Assembly: GCA_026419785.1 (NCBI GenBank) | Contig: JAODTK010001410.1 | Coordinates: 1-64,000 of the forward strand | DNA: 64,000 nt | From: Sclerodactyla briareus | Taxonomy: Eukaryota; Echinodermata; Holothuroidea; Dendrochirotida; Sclerodactylidae | Direction of reading: 5' to 3' | In this document: positions 1 through 12,094 of the stretch, one piece after another | Layout of the letters: each line of letters opens with the position of its first letter | How positions within the stretch are numbered: the first letter of the stretch is position 1 | Notes under the pieces: model-generated | What the model saw: only the letters and a program-made list of their open reading frames with translations | Told to the model about the DNA's origin: nothing | Database searches by the model: none | Translations under genes and position numbers: made by a program

Positions 1-3000
1 GACTTACTTAGTTGCCATATTGACTATGATTGTGAGGGAGAATGAGCTCCATTTTAGCCCGAGTGGGGGTTGTGACGAAAGCTGGTGTGGGTCCGATGCG
101 TCCTTTGACCAAACCCAAATGACTTTGTAGCTAATTCCTGAGTAAGGCCTAAGGTAAGATTCTGGTGCTGACGTACCAGAACAGACTGGTGAAAAAATGC
201 AAAATGTTCAATTCCTAGGTGGAAACCTGTGCGGGAATTTGAGTTTGGTGTGAAGATCACGCAAACCTGCACCAAGCATGTAAAAATTGAGGGTTAGCTG
301 AACTAGCCTATCCCAATTTAGTCAGGGTTTTAAGGTTAATCTAGGCTCGGCCGAGTTCAATAAAATGATAGCCGCGATTTGGTAATCGTATAGCTATTCC
401 TAGGTTACACTATATGCCCTAGGCAATATGAAATATATGAAACCAAGAGCCTCCTAGGCCTAAGATACAACAAGTACAACAGCCAAGCCTACTGACTAGG
501 TGGCCTGCAAGTCTTTGCATAGACCTGATCGTAGGCTCATTGGTAGGCTCAATTCGCGCCCGATGAAGCAAGCATTCGGCAGTGAATATCACGCGGAAAT
601 AGAATTTGATCACCCGAATAAGCTTATATCAATCGATTCAGTTTTTTTTTTATAAACATTTTTCCACATCGACACCTCATACGACAAGTTTCTCACCTTC
701 TTCTCCCCTGAAACTCCGAGTGTCTAGCTGACATTGGTGGGTATGACAACAGAGATTGCGAAATATACATACCGTTTGCGACTTTGCGATCGCCTCGTCC
801 CGCTGTAATCTTTTAATAGAATTCACGTAGCCTGCGGACGGGCTTAGTTGAAACCTCAAATCCATCGCCGTCGCACGTTGCGATGGACTTGTACTTGCGA
901 TGGATTTGCGACGAACTCCTGACGATGATCTAGTGAAAATAGGCGACCCAGGTTCCAGTGTTGTAATGATGCATATACACCATGATAATATGCGATGGAA
1001 AATAGTGTTACAGAAAAATATGTCTTGCGAGATTTGATATCACAGATGAGTCGTAATAAGTGATGGCAACTGTGCAGCTGAGGGTAAGTCATACGTGAAA
1101 TTACAGACACTAAAGAAAGATTGCCAGGATATCCGAATTCTCTTAACTAAAGTTTTTCGTTCATAAGGCCAATTCGAGAAACCTACCTCCGAACACATTC
1201 GTCTCGAAACATGCACAGTACATTGTGTTGGAAGCAGTCAGTCAACTTTCATGAAAAAGCTAGATAGTAAGTATGCCATCTAAATGGATCGAATCAAGCA
1301 CTGATTTATGAAAGATAACGGTTCTGAAACGGTAGGCCCCTACCACCTGCGCTTATACCAATATTGGAGGGTATTCGAACGGTGAACAATGAAGTAGTTC
1401 ACCTTGATTTTACAATTGACAGCTACAGAGAGGTATCATTGACGTATCGCACTTTCCTATTCTTGGTAGCTCACATGATTTATTGATAGTGATCAAGCAT
1501 GTATCAAGCATGCACGATCAGAGTGAGCAGGAGTGTCTGTAGAATTGTGTGGTGGAAAAGCAGCAAGCAAGCCACGAGGAATCAGTCGATATATACCATC
1601 TGCGACGTCAGGTGGACGAGTGTATACAAACTGTTGGAATCAGAGACGGGAGAGAGGCCAGTTCAATCAACGTCGACTGTACGATAATCGTTCTCTTATT
1701 GAGGATGGGTTAAGATTACTAGTTAACACTACGGTGAAGGTTTCGAATAACTTTCTCATTATTCGCATGATGTGAGGGATACTTGAGATGCCACCACATG
1801 ACATGGCAATGAAAATACATTAAGGCAGGCTATTGAATGTCATATGATACCATTGTACGTATGCGTTATTGCACTATTATTAGTTCTTCTTAATTGAGGC
1901 ATGTACCTAAATGCAGATCTGTCATTAAAAAGGGGTAGTCAAAGATTTTGTTACGGCCGCCCGTTTACTCAATCTTGCAAAACTAGCAAGTGGACGTTTT
2001 CACCCTTATAATCCCAAAACCCTTAATAAGCTAAATATCGGTGGAGGTACCGACAGTGAGGGACATTGGGGAAGATAAGATGGAACGCCAGTTATACTAC
2101 TATCACGGCGTCGAATCTCACCAGATAAACTTAGGCTGGACAGTACCACGTCCCCTCGTCGTAGGCCGGAGCAGCCTTCCTTGCAACAACAGCAGCCTCT
2201 AAACCAACGCCCCACAGAGTCTAATTGTCATGCAAAATCAAGAATGTTATTACTCGCACCGTGCGGGTTTGAGAAGAGGGACCTTAGCACACTCTAGTTG
2301 GCTTTATCACAGCTAACCGTTAAAAACTACCGGAAGTTACTACCATTCTCCCATGTTGGACAAAGTAACTCCGAAGTATGCTAATTGTAACGATGGCGAT
2401 AAAATGGCGCTTCATTGGATGTTTAAAATCACCATTCAGTAACACTATCCAGCTAAGGCGAGGGACAAACGACCGTACCGTAAACTACAAATAACAAAGT
2501 CGAAATAGCTAAATACGGTACAGTTTCGGTGAGCAAAAATGAGTCATGACTATGGAAGAACATGAAACCCCTTTTGAAGTGTCAAAAAAGACATTCCTCG
2601 GGTCTTCCGACGTGGAAATGCTCGACTCCTCACCAGCAATGACACGCCATGGAAGATTATTGTTTCGAGTTGTCCTATCGAAATACCAACCACCCCAAGG
2701 ATTCCAAATAGTTTTACTGCCTTGGAGCGAGCATGAAAAACGGAAAATGATCCCACCTGGAAAAGCGGATGAGTCGCAAGGGTTACCAGGTCGCCAAATT
2801 CAACAAAATTCCTACCTAAATGGCTAATCCATAATTCCTTGTCACTCTCTCAAAGAACAGAACTTTCGGTATCGCATTATGAGTTTCGTCGCGTAAATAA
2901 GCCGGGCGTACGCGTGCTGCCTTCGGGTGGCAGGGGGGAGGACATAATGCGATGTTAAGCATATTGTGGTGTCGAAGAGGTGGTTGTTGTTGAAATCGGG

Positions 3001-3394
3001 ACTATAACTCCGGGTGGACTGCCAGGATGTCCTCAGATCATCCCGAATTTGAAGAGTTTTTGTTCCAGCAAGTCTACAGGTCTAAAGCCGCGATCTGTTA
3101 TTCTTTCAGGCTTGACCGCCGGGTTGCTGATAGAAGATAGGCGGACCTCCAACAGTAGTTGGAGTGCGCCTGGGCCAAGGAATGCATTTGTGGACGTGTG
3201 GTTCCTGGGGAAAGAGGGATTTGTTCGCTAAGGATGGTCCTTCACCTTAATGGCACAGGGGCCTCAGTGTTAGGGAGTTGGTTCTTCTGTGTGGAAGAGT
3301 TGTTAAACTAGATCCGGTGGCGAGGGTATCAGGTTTCACTACTGACAGGGCTGGAATAGTAGTCACGCATTGTGCTAGGCCGGCAAGCTGTTTT
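1..3394. other. Unrecognised sequence, no supportable gene
   Basis: Open frames here are all under about 95 codons, lack recognisable domains and occur on both strands, as chance alone would give. The stretch carries AGGCCTA-like motifs and a few short T runs. The part from about 2,980 to 3,394 lies directly upstream of the endonuclease domain of a LINE and may be its 5' region, but I cannot show that. Intronic or intergenic DNA is the simplest reading. Confidence 0.5.
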
Positions 3395-5800
3395 TTTTTT
3401 TTCTGCGTTAATATTCAAAGTATCAGGAACAAATTGATGAGTCCCTGAATTTTGGTCCAGGAATTTCCTCAGTCCGAAGCTCACGACCAGGTTCATGTTG
3501 CTTATAGGCAAAAACGGACAGATACTCTTCGTGTATGGGTGGAGGTTCGTTGTATGTGATTTCGACTTGAATAGCATTGAGAAAACAATATTGGTGTTAG
3601 GTACGTCAATCCTCTTGGTGTGAAATCCCCGTCAACCTTTCAGGTATTTCCAGAGCCCTTATAGTCTGTGTTGTATTCGGTTCTCCTACCGCTCTGAAAA
3701 CAGTAACTCGCCTTCTTTTTCGACATCTCTTCAAATTTCACGGTACGCGTACGTTTATTATGGGTTAGTTCAAATTATCGCAGATATTTCTTGGTATTAG
3801 TGGTAGGCAAGAATTTGCCTTTCGCATGTCACCCAGATTGTCTCATCTCGACAGCATGTTCATGTTTCCTACCAAACGCACACTATTTTTTTTTTCTTTC
3901 AAGCACACAGAGTTAGTCTGAGCAGTGATCCAGGTTCCGTGGATAATGTAGAGAGTTCAAGTAAGCTCATGTGGCAGTGATCACTATATTATTAGCTTTC
4001 GACTGTTCGATGTGTCTTGTTCTGTCAATATTCACCGCGCGTTTTACTCGTTACTTGTTTCTCGACGGCCGATTTGGATGGCATTTTGGGGTTTTCTGAG
4101 TAATGTAGATCGTCTTATTTCCTAGGAGTTGTGAATGATGTTGCATCCAGGAAGGGGTTTCATTGTGAAGTTAACGAGTTAATGAAAGTTTACGTTCCAT
4201 GGAAAAAGCGTCGCACTGAGAACAAAAGGCCTTCTAGGATGAAAGGGATTTTTTTTCGCGCCATTAAACGTAAGAGACTCTTGGGGAAGGGGGGCGGCGA
4301 CCGTTATCGTTCTACTTGTTCTTTGTCTGATTTAAATCGTTTTAAAGTTCAGGCATAGCTTTAGTTCCAACTTTCATGTTTCTGGTGCTCAGCTCATTTC
4401 GCGAGGCCGATTGCTATTATTTTCAATGAAACCCTTGCACGGAAGTGATGTTCCGGATGATTGGCGGATATCAGAATGTTTCGCAGAAGACATCGTCCTC
4501 TTCCGTAATTACAGCCAGTGAGTCCCACTGGTGTTGTCTGCAAGGTGCTAGAACTCATTAGCCGGGCTCATATTGTCGATTATGTCAATGAGTGTAGTCA
4601 ATTCGGGTTTTCAACATGGTTTCGGGATAAATGTTGTCGTGTTTGACTATCTTTAGATATGTGGAAGTTGTTATTAGTGCAGTTGAACAATGGCAGTGCT
4701 GTTGATATAATTTCCTAGACTTCCAAAAGGCTTTCGACAAGGTTCCTCATGAGCGGGGGGTCCTCATGCTTAAAATTTAAAAGGTTTGGCATTAAGGGAA
4801 TGTCCCTTGAGTGGATTCGTCAGGTGCTCCTCAATATGGAACAACGTTTGTCAATCAATGGGCGTTCGTCCTCCTTGGCAAAACGTCATTTTTTTTTTTT
4901 TAAAATTTTTTGTTTTTTTAAAAAAAAATAAAAAAACTAGTAGTGTTACCCAAGACGGTTTCTTGAGCTTTACTTTTTCTGAACTCCGTATATTGGGCGT
5001 TCTCGAAGATTCCGTGCATCCCAGAGTTAAAAAGTTTGCGGACGATACAAGTGTATCGTTTGTACTCCAGTTGTATCTCAAAATGTCGTTCGAATTGGCC
5101 CAATGTTCTGCATGTTGTTTCCCACAATCCAACGCTCTTGTAGTTTTAAATGGGCAAAAATATTTATCATGGGGGTTATTCAGAAACGGATCCCGGTGTT
5201 CATTTCGTTTCCTCTTGAAACCTTCTGAGCAGTGTGCTGAAGCTGCGAGGAAAGGTAATTGGTTCTTGGCTTGATTAGACGTCACTTTAATTTCCTTGAT
5301 AAAGATATTGTTACAGGCTGTTGCCGCTGTGAAACCTCGCCAGAGTATTCTGTCCCAGTATGTAGTCCATTTTCTCGAAATGACAAGCAGGTAATTGCCA
5401 ACGCTCAGCGAAGGGCCACTAGAATAATTCACTGTTTTAGAGATTTACCTTATAAATGAATGATTGAAGCTTCTCGGCTTCGATGGAACTGAGGCAATTC
5501 ACGTATTTGGTTCAGGTTTTGAAATTGTTCATGGAATTCGAGGGCCTTTCCTTCCACTATTTCTTTGACGCTGTAGATGATTCGCAGAGACTGATTGATG
5601 AGTGGAATAGTCCTTCCTGAAGATGTGTTCTTTTTAATAGTGTGATGCGTTCAAGAACAGTCCTTGATTTATTTTTCAAGAATTGTGGGAAGAATTCATT
5701 AGGCATCTGTGTTTTCTCTCTTTTGGAGTGGTGTGCTTCAGGGTCTCTCACAAGGATTTTGTTCTCCCTTGACCCTTCCTTCACACTAAACTAACCCTAT
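3395..5800 (+). mobile_element. CR1-like LINE, decayed copy 1 (endonuclease + reverse transcriptase)
   Basis: Translated pieces in several frames follow the order of a CR1-clade ORF2. An NIQSIRNKL stretch near 3,405 matches the start of the apurinic-like endonuclease, and FIMG-like residues appear near 3,755. The linker follows (VPWKKRRTENKRPS near 4,190), then RT pieces: PVSLTGVVCK-like near 4,520, a fingers/palm piece near 4,750-4,860, and FADDT at 5,035-5,049, the catalytic motif. The CR1-type tail has SEQCAEAARKGNW near 5,225. CR1 elements copy by target-primed reverse transcription. There are many stops and frame changes and an AT-only block inside the RT, so it is long dead. The 3' end is placed near 5,800 because copy 2 ends with the same CCTTGACTCTCCCT-like stretch. 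Family certain to clade level only. Confidence 0.8.
4889..4936. repeat. AT-only low-complexity insert inside LINE RT
   Basis: Forty-eight bases, all A or T except one G, made of T runs followed by A runs. They lie between the piece matching RT motif A/thumb approach (NGRSSSLAKRH) and the piece matching the GVPQGS region (VTQDGFL). The T and A runs can pair with one another. Either a homopolymer expansion after the element died or a sequencing/assembly artefact. Confidence 0.7.
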
Positions 5801-6884
5801 CCTTTGCTAATAGACAGAACGACCGCACGATCACAACTGCCTACCGCGAGTACCTTGCGTTAATTGGCATATATTTCGCGGACGTACATGTATATAAGAT
5901 GCTTGCCCCGATATTTTGTTTTTCAGAAGTCGAGGGCTTCAGATGCATAGAAACAAACATCACACCTACTACATACTTCACCCTAGTCACGATATCAAAT
6001 CAAATTTCAAAACAAAACCTCGGAATTGTATTCCCTGCTCTCGAATAACACAGTGCCGTACACTATTATTATTCTGGAGTATTTCGCCCTGAAGTTCGTT
6101 CAGGCGGCATGTATATTCGGATGATCTCCCAATTAGGAGGTGACAGCGTTACTATTATAATGTGAAGAAATTTGTGAGATTAGAAAAGTACCGCTTCGCA
6201 CCTGCTGCCGCACTGAATTGATTTGTCTATACGTCAGTCACTAATTGAATAACTGCCTTGTTCCTTCCTATTCTCGTATTTCAGTAGCGACTTGACTAGA
6301 ATTAACTTGAGAATACCTTGAGGATGACAAACGTAGACATGTGAGTCCTCCTATTCTGCTGATTGACACAAACTATCACTTTGTGTGAGGCTTTCGGCTC
6401 GGATAAACCTGCCGGATAGAAGAGGAGGAAGCTGATAACATGCACTATCAAACACGTTCTACGAATAAATATTGGATACTGACGAGGTTTCCAATGGACG
6501 ATTTTTGTTAGTCCACGTAAATATCATCACTCTGATAGATAGATAGATAGAAGATAGATAGATAGATAGAGAGATGTAATTGTAACTGTAACTGTAACTG
6601 TAGATTGTAATTCGCGAAGGTTCCCAAATATTATTTATTACTATTAATGCATAATATATTCCTAAAAATTGTGACATAAATTGGATGTTTAGTATTGACA
6701 TGTATCTTATGTCTTTCACAACTGCCTTGTTCTGTACTCAGTGTGGATAGGCCTACCATTGGCCGAATCTGGGAGGTTGGGATCCATGATGAGTTGTAGT
6801 TGTCTGTGTATCAACAAGGAGAAAAAACAAATTTATAGTAGGTTATTCATCACACATTATTTTTCACACATCAGGTTGGTTTCT
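5801..6884. other. Unrecognised sequence between the two LINE copies, with microsatellites
   Basis: No coding similarity seen. It contains a GATA-type microsatellite at about 6,535-6,574 followed by four CTGTAA-like units to about 6,602. The 86-residue minus-strand frame over these repeats is poly-Ser/Ile/Tyr and is an artefact of the repeat. Confidence 0.6.
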
Positions 6885-8570
6885 GGTGCTAAACTCCTTT
6901 TTGAGAAGCAACATGCCTCGAATGTTAAGAAACACTATTAAGAAAATTTCAATGATCTCGTTGTTGGTGATATTGGTTGTACACCAGTTTCGGTCAAAAC
7001 GAAACTTCAGGTCTCAAGCATGGCAAATCTCCAGCCCGGATGCAGTTTACCCCTTCTTTTTTGAAGTTTTTGGAGACTATCTCTGTTAGCTGACATTTTC
7101 AGTAAATCTCTGGAGGAAGGTATTGTTCCTGATGATTGGAGGAGGGCGAAAGTTTGTCCCATTTTCAAGAAGGGTAATCGATCTCTCTAGCACTTACAGG
7201 CTTGTCAGTCTCACCAGTATCGTATGTAAGGTGATGGAATCGATAGTTCGAGATCATATGGTTAACCATTTCGATGGAAAGAATCTGATTAGCAACTCCC
7301 AGCATGGTTCAGAAAAAATGGTCGTTTTTCGTTTTTTTGTTTGGTTTGTCTAATCTTTTAGAATCCATGGAAGATGTTACTAATGCTGTTGACCGAGGTA
7401 ACGCGGTTGATATTATCTTCTTGGACTTTCAGAAAGCCTTTGACAAAGTTCCCCATAAACGTCTGTTGCTCAAATTGGAGGTTTTGGTATTAACGGAATG
7501 TCGAGAGTGGATCCATGACAGGAAACAACAGGTTGTTATTAACGGTTGTGCTTTTACTTGGCAGAAGTCCCTAGCTGGCGTCCTCAGGGATCGGGTCCCT
7601 CGTGGACCTATTTGTTTCGGGGCTTACGATTAACATCTTGATAATTCAGTGCAGTTTAGAGTGAACAAGTTTGCAGACGACACAAAGTTGTACTGAGAGG
7701 TCCCGTCGGACGACGATGTTAAAAATTGTTCAGAATGATCTTGACCTGATTTCCAAGTGGTCTTTTGATTAGCAGATGTTTTTCAACGCTGGCAAGTGTA
7801 AAGTAATGCATGTTATTTTCCAAAATAGTAAAGCCTCATCCAGTTTGACTGGTCAGGATATTCGGGTGGTGGACTCGGAAAAGATCTTGGTGTGTGTTTC
7901 GAGGCTTCGTTGATACCTTCTAAGCAGTGTGCTGAAGCTGCAAGGAAAGGCAATTGGATTCTTGGTCTGATAAAGCAGTATTTCACTTCTTTGGATGAAG
8001 ATATAGTTCTCAGACTCTCCAAGCAACTGGTGAGACCTCACCCGAATATTCAGTCCACGTGTGGAGCCCTTATTTCGTGTAAGATTCGCATTGATTGACA
8101 ATGTTTCAGAGGAGGGCCACTAACTTAATTAGTAGCCTGAGAGATTTCCGTCGAGGAAGACTCATGCGTCTTGGGATAACTTCAATGGAGCTGAGGCGTG
8201 TTCGGGATGATTTGATCCAGGTCTTCAAATTGTCCATAGACTTGATGGTTTGGCATTCATGACTTCTTTGATTTTACAATGTGACTACTACTCTTGGCCA
8301 CCACCCCAGCTTCGAGGTACTCGTGTAGATTGGATCTTCGGAGACACTTCTTTTCACAGAGAGCCATCAACGTGGACTATCCTTCGGAAGATGTTGTTTT
8401 GTCTAGTAGTGAGAATGCCTTCAAGAACGCCCCTGATTTATCTTCAAAAATTGTGGGGCGAATTAGTAGCTTCTAGGCTCGTGTTGCACGTTTTTGGTTG
8501 TGGTTTCAGGGTTGTCATGAGGACTATGTCCTTCCTGACTCTCCCTCACTTAAATAAACATTCACAGCTA
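6885..8570 (+). mobile_element. CR1-like LINE, decayed copy 2 (5'-truncated, RT)
   Basis: Same family as the copy at 3.4-5.8 kb. Pieces in order: an NDLVVGDIG-type region before RT near 6,955; IVPDDWRRAKVCPIFKKGN near 7,110; LVSLTSIVCKVMESIV near 7,200; QHGS near 7,300; VDIIFLDFQKAFDKVPHKRL near 7,405-7,465 (motif A); FADD at 7,670-7,681; and SKQCAEAARKGNWILGLI near 7,920 followed by LVRPH. About 45 bases around SKQCAEAARKGNW differ from copy 1 at only about four positions. No endonuclease domain is seen, as expected for a 5'-truncated insertion. Several stops and frame changes. The 3' UTR runs to about 8,570. Confidence 0.85.
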
Positions 8571-8721
8571 TCGCGATATCAGCAATCGACATAATGAATA
8601 TTTGTATAACACTCCATTCACATTCTTATGATCCTTTAGTGCCCACGCCTGCGTGCTTTTTATGTGCTATCATAGACACGATCAACACCAACCAATGAAC
8701 AAGAAATCACTCCTACAACAC

Positions 8722-8802
8722 GTTTGACCTGCGGGCGAGTTTAACATGCAGGAGTTTGACGTGCGGCGAGTTGGTCTGCGGCGATTTTGACCTGTTTCCA
8801 TA
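8722..8802 (+). repeat. Degenerate short tandem repeat (GTTTGACCTGCGGGCGA-like units)
   Basis: About five imperfect units of 15-17 bases, each starting GTTTGAC or GTTTAAC and carrying TGCGG(C)GA. It sits directly before a GATA microsatellite. Confidence 0.65.
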
Positions 8803-8804
8803 GA

Positions 8805-8926
8805 TAGCTAGATATATAGATAGATAGATTATAGATAGATAGATAGATAGATAGATAGACAGATAGCTATATAGATAGAAGATAGATGATAGAAGATAGA
8901 TAGATAGAATAGATAGAGAGATAGAA
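8805..8926. repeat. GATA-type microsatellite
   Basis: Imperfect runs of AGAT/GATA units with occasional one- and two-base slips. The minus-strand frame reading repeated Ser-Ile-Tyr-Leu here is a product of the repeat. Confidence 0.95.
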
Positions 8927-10309
8927 TCCCACACTTTGTGAGCCCATTTCATGTCACTGACCTCTACCGGTAGGACTGGTGTGTGCCTTGTAAATTCTAT
9001 AAGCCTTTCGGAAAGATTGAAACGCTGGTGACAGCCTATTGGCTGCTGGCTTGCTCATTTAAGGTCTTTATGGGGTAGCCTTGTCACCCTGGTAGAGGTG
9101 GCCTGGGATGGTGATTCCTTATGATTTAGTAGTATTACTTCGTTAGGTTTCAACCCAGGAATAATGGGCTCTATTGGTGGAGTCCCTGCGGAAATTTTGT
9201 CTCTGTTTTATAGCCCCCCTCAGCAGGACAGTCCCGGTAATATTTATGTTAGTTGTTTTGAAGAGAGGTCCTCTGTCCTGACCTTACTTATTCTCCGCAC
9301 GCCCTAGACCTGTCCATCCACTCGGACAACTCTCAAGCCATACAAGTTTGTCTTAACCAATTGACATGGATGTTGACTAAAAATTCTTCCTAATTGTATA
9401 ATAGGTAAGTCACATTTTGTACTTTAAGATAAAACGTATTATGTATTATATATTTTAAGCTGTATTGGTATTGGAATGATTTATTGTGCTGATTTTGCTA
9501 TTACTTATTTCTGTTTACCCCATGAGCCCCAACTGTGGGTTAATCAGTTAACTTCACGCCCCCACACCGTTAGTTCCGTGTGACAGTAAGAGGTTCTACC
9601 AGTTTATTTCTCGGTGTTATTGCCCTGACCCAGTTAGAAAGAGGGCTGGAAGTCAGTTTTCATAGCATCCGGGACCTGATGGCATTAGTATGTATCGTCA
9701 GCTTAAGGGATCATGAATGTGATAGCGCATAGTTTCATCTAAGCATATGCGTTGAAATTGCCTGTGCTGTTAGGATTAGGGATTTATATTGTAATTACAC
9801 TCTGCTACAATATTTGGTGCTCTCTTGACAACCGGTGAAATGGTTGACTTCTGTATATGGAGTTTGTTGAGCATTCCAGACCCAGTTTGTTGTGTTTGCT
9901 GATAACTGTTTGGAGACGGTAAACTGCATAACTGTTGTTCTGGATACCGATTTGCCTGCTTCACATTACACATGCACTCCCAATAGCCGCAATGGTTAAT
10001 TGAATTTAGAATTTTAGATCATTCACTCCGATAATTTCAGCTGGTAAAGCCATACAAGTTTATTACCATTGGACATGGAGGAAGACGTGCACTTGAAAAT
10101 TCGTCCTAATTTCTAATTAGGTCCCCATACTCGCGGAAATCCCCTTGGAAACGGCTGAGGCACTTGTTGGCCCAAGTCGATACCAGAAGATGTGATCTTG
10201 TTGGTCAATGCTACCCTTGTCCAACACAGCTGTGCACTGAGTGCACTGGGTGAAGTCGACGTCCTACTAGTCGTGCAAACTGGGCCGTAGCAGATGCCCA
10301 CGGGATGGA
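8927..10309. other. Unrecognised sequence with a 75-bp direct repeat
   Basis: No coding similarity seen. It contains a diverged direct repeat: 9,336-9,408 and 10,048-10,122 share CCATACAAGTTT, an ACATGGA core and an AAAATTC.TCCTAATT stretch. This may be repeated UTR of a retroelement, because an RT fragment follows at 10.3 kb. Confidence 0.5.
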
Positions 10310-10545
10310 ATGGATGATAGCCTTTCACCATTGTTCTGGAGTATATTATTGTTTCTCCGATTAGGAGTGTTTCATTATCGTCCTGTCTCTCTTACGTGTG
10401 TCTGCTCAAAACTACTGGAACAAATTGTTGTGGAACACGTTATGTCCCATTTCCGTTATGCTATTCTTACAGATCTTCAACACGGTTTTAGGATGAATCG
10501 TTCATGTATAAGGCTGAATGGAACACATAAAATGTGTAATGTGTG
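10310..10545 (+). mobile_element. LINE reverse-transcriptase N-terminal fragment
   Basis: One frame reads YRPVSLTCVCSKLLEQIV and, after about 15 residues, ILTDLQHGFRMNRSC. These are the conserved RT fingers motifs (RPVSLT..CSKLLE and QHGFR) of Jockey/L2/CR1-type LINEs. The wording differs from the 3.4-8.6 kb copies (RLVSLTSIVCKVMES), so this is a different family. No catalytic ADD box follows. Confidence 0.75.
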
Positions 10546-11544
10546 AAGCATGCAGTTCTAAGTATCTACTTACCCAATGCACTTAACATGCATGTACCCG
10601 GGAAATACTCGTGTTGCACCACTCTCCTCCATTAATTCCGAGATTAGCAGCGGGCTATCGGATGTAGCCTTATGTCCTTCAGTGAGAAGCTGCTTTAGGA
10701 TCCCAGCGTGCAGATGAAATTATTAATATATAGCAATGTGAACAGAGCGAGAAACAGTTGAATAAGATTTCTCTCATTATCCAGTAGAGAAATTGTTAAA
10801 TGTTTTGGGCGAACAGGCCGTGGAGTTGTGTTATTCTGTCAGTGGATACATTACCTTCGGTGCATTGGCCTAGTTATACCACTCAATTATACCACTCTTC
10901 GTGTTCTAGACATGTCGAAATATCTGTAAACAGAGCAAAGGACAAAGTAGGATGTTCTGGTATATCTGAACTCTCGTTCACTATTGTCTGTCAATACTTT
11001 CGGTTCACCCAACATGTAATGGAGTATCTGATATTATAGGTAATTAAAGGATTCCATCAATTTGTCCCCGAAAATATCTGCTCTGTTACAACATAACCAT
11101 CGCAAGAAAAAAATATTTAATTTTCCGGTCACATACCCTTCAACAGCTAAAATAATTTCACAATGGTCCGATGGTGCAAGCATCATTGTTCATGCATAGA
11201 GAACTAATTACATTTATAGGACATACTCGACCTAATGAAGAAGTGGTCACCTCAGAACCTAGCTTATCGCTGGCGGTTACTAGATAGCGATCGAGGGTGA
11301 GGAAGATCACAGACACTTTCATGGCCTCGCCTCGATACTGTTATACCACGAGGTGGTGCGGCTGACACGAGCCAGTAACTATTTTGTAAGATACCTTGAT
11401 GTTGTTGCGATTCCCGAGACCAGCCTCCAATCTCAGAATTTACACAATATCCACTTTAGTAACTGATCATTATTTTCAGTTGCTTTTACTTCCGTAGGTC
11501 CGAAAGTATGACTCTTTGATTTGATTCGAATTATCTGGGTCAGG
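10546..11544. other. Unrecognised sequence
   Basis: No protein similarity, tandem repeat or RNA gene seen. The short frames carry no motif I can name. Confidence 0.5.
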
Positions 11545-11920
11545 AGCGAAGTAATGGCCCCATCAAGAACCCCTGGTCATGTTGATCGTGGCAATGAGCA
11601 CAGGCGATACCTCGCCTTCTCTTTTCGACTAGTGCTCAGAATATATTGAGGCAGGGTGTAACAAATTGCGACTTGCCCGGGACCGCCATTCTTCCTCGAT
11701 CAGGATCCGACTAATTTCTCGGAACCTGAGAGCGGAATATTCAATTCAACGTGACTGCTCAGAGCCGACCGACAAGACACATTGCAAATATCCCGAACGA
11801 AACCCCAGTAACCCCAGAAAGTCCATTGCACCACAGCGGAACTATGCATAAAGTGAAGATCAAGACTTCGACCATCACAACTGCAATGCAGTCACCTAAG
11901 GAAACCAGAATGCAAGGCAT
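11545..11920 (+). repeat. Dispersed repeat R1, copy 1
   Basis: Two blocks recur elsewhere in the window. The first (about 11,556-11,640: CCATCAAGAACCCCTGG, then GATCGTGG, GAGCAC.GGCGATA and TCGACTAGTGCTCAG) recurs at 27,026-27,105. The second (about 11,745-11,840: TGACTGCTCA, GACAAGACACATTGCAAATATC, CCCCAGTAA, CACAGCGGAACT) recurs at 27,228-27,315 and 25,188-25,250. I recognise no encoded protein and cannot name the family. Confidence 0.6.
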
Positions 11921-12094
11921 TCATACTCGCGATAGAAATGATGGGCATGGTTAGGTGCTATCTTTTCATGTAGATTTTTTTTCTTTTTTAGCAAGTAACC
12001 TGAGTTAATCATATCCCCCAGCCTTGGGACATGGATACCCTGTCCATATCAAATGAGATGACAGTCCCGTTCCTGGCATTTGGAAAATCAAAAA
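11921..12094. other. Unrecognised spacer
   Basis: Short T-rich stretch between dispersed repeats R1 and R2. Nothing else seen. Confidence 0.5.

Noticed and set aside
4851-5432. 193-codon minus-strand open frame, the longest in the window
   Set aside because: It is antisense to the RT region of the CR1-like LINE copy 1 and includes a Lys/Phe-rich run from the AT-only block. The plus strand explains the sequence.
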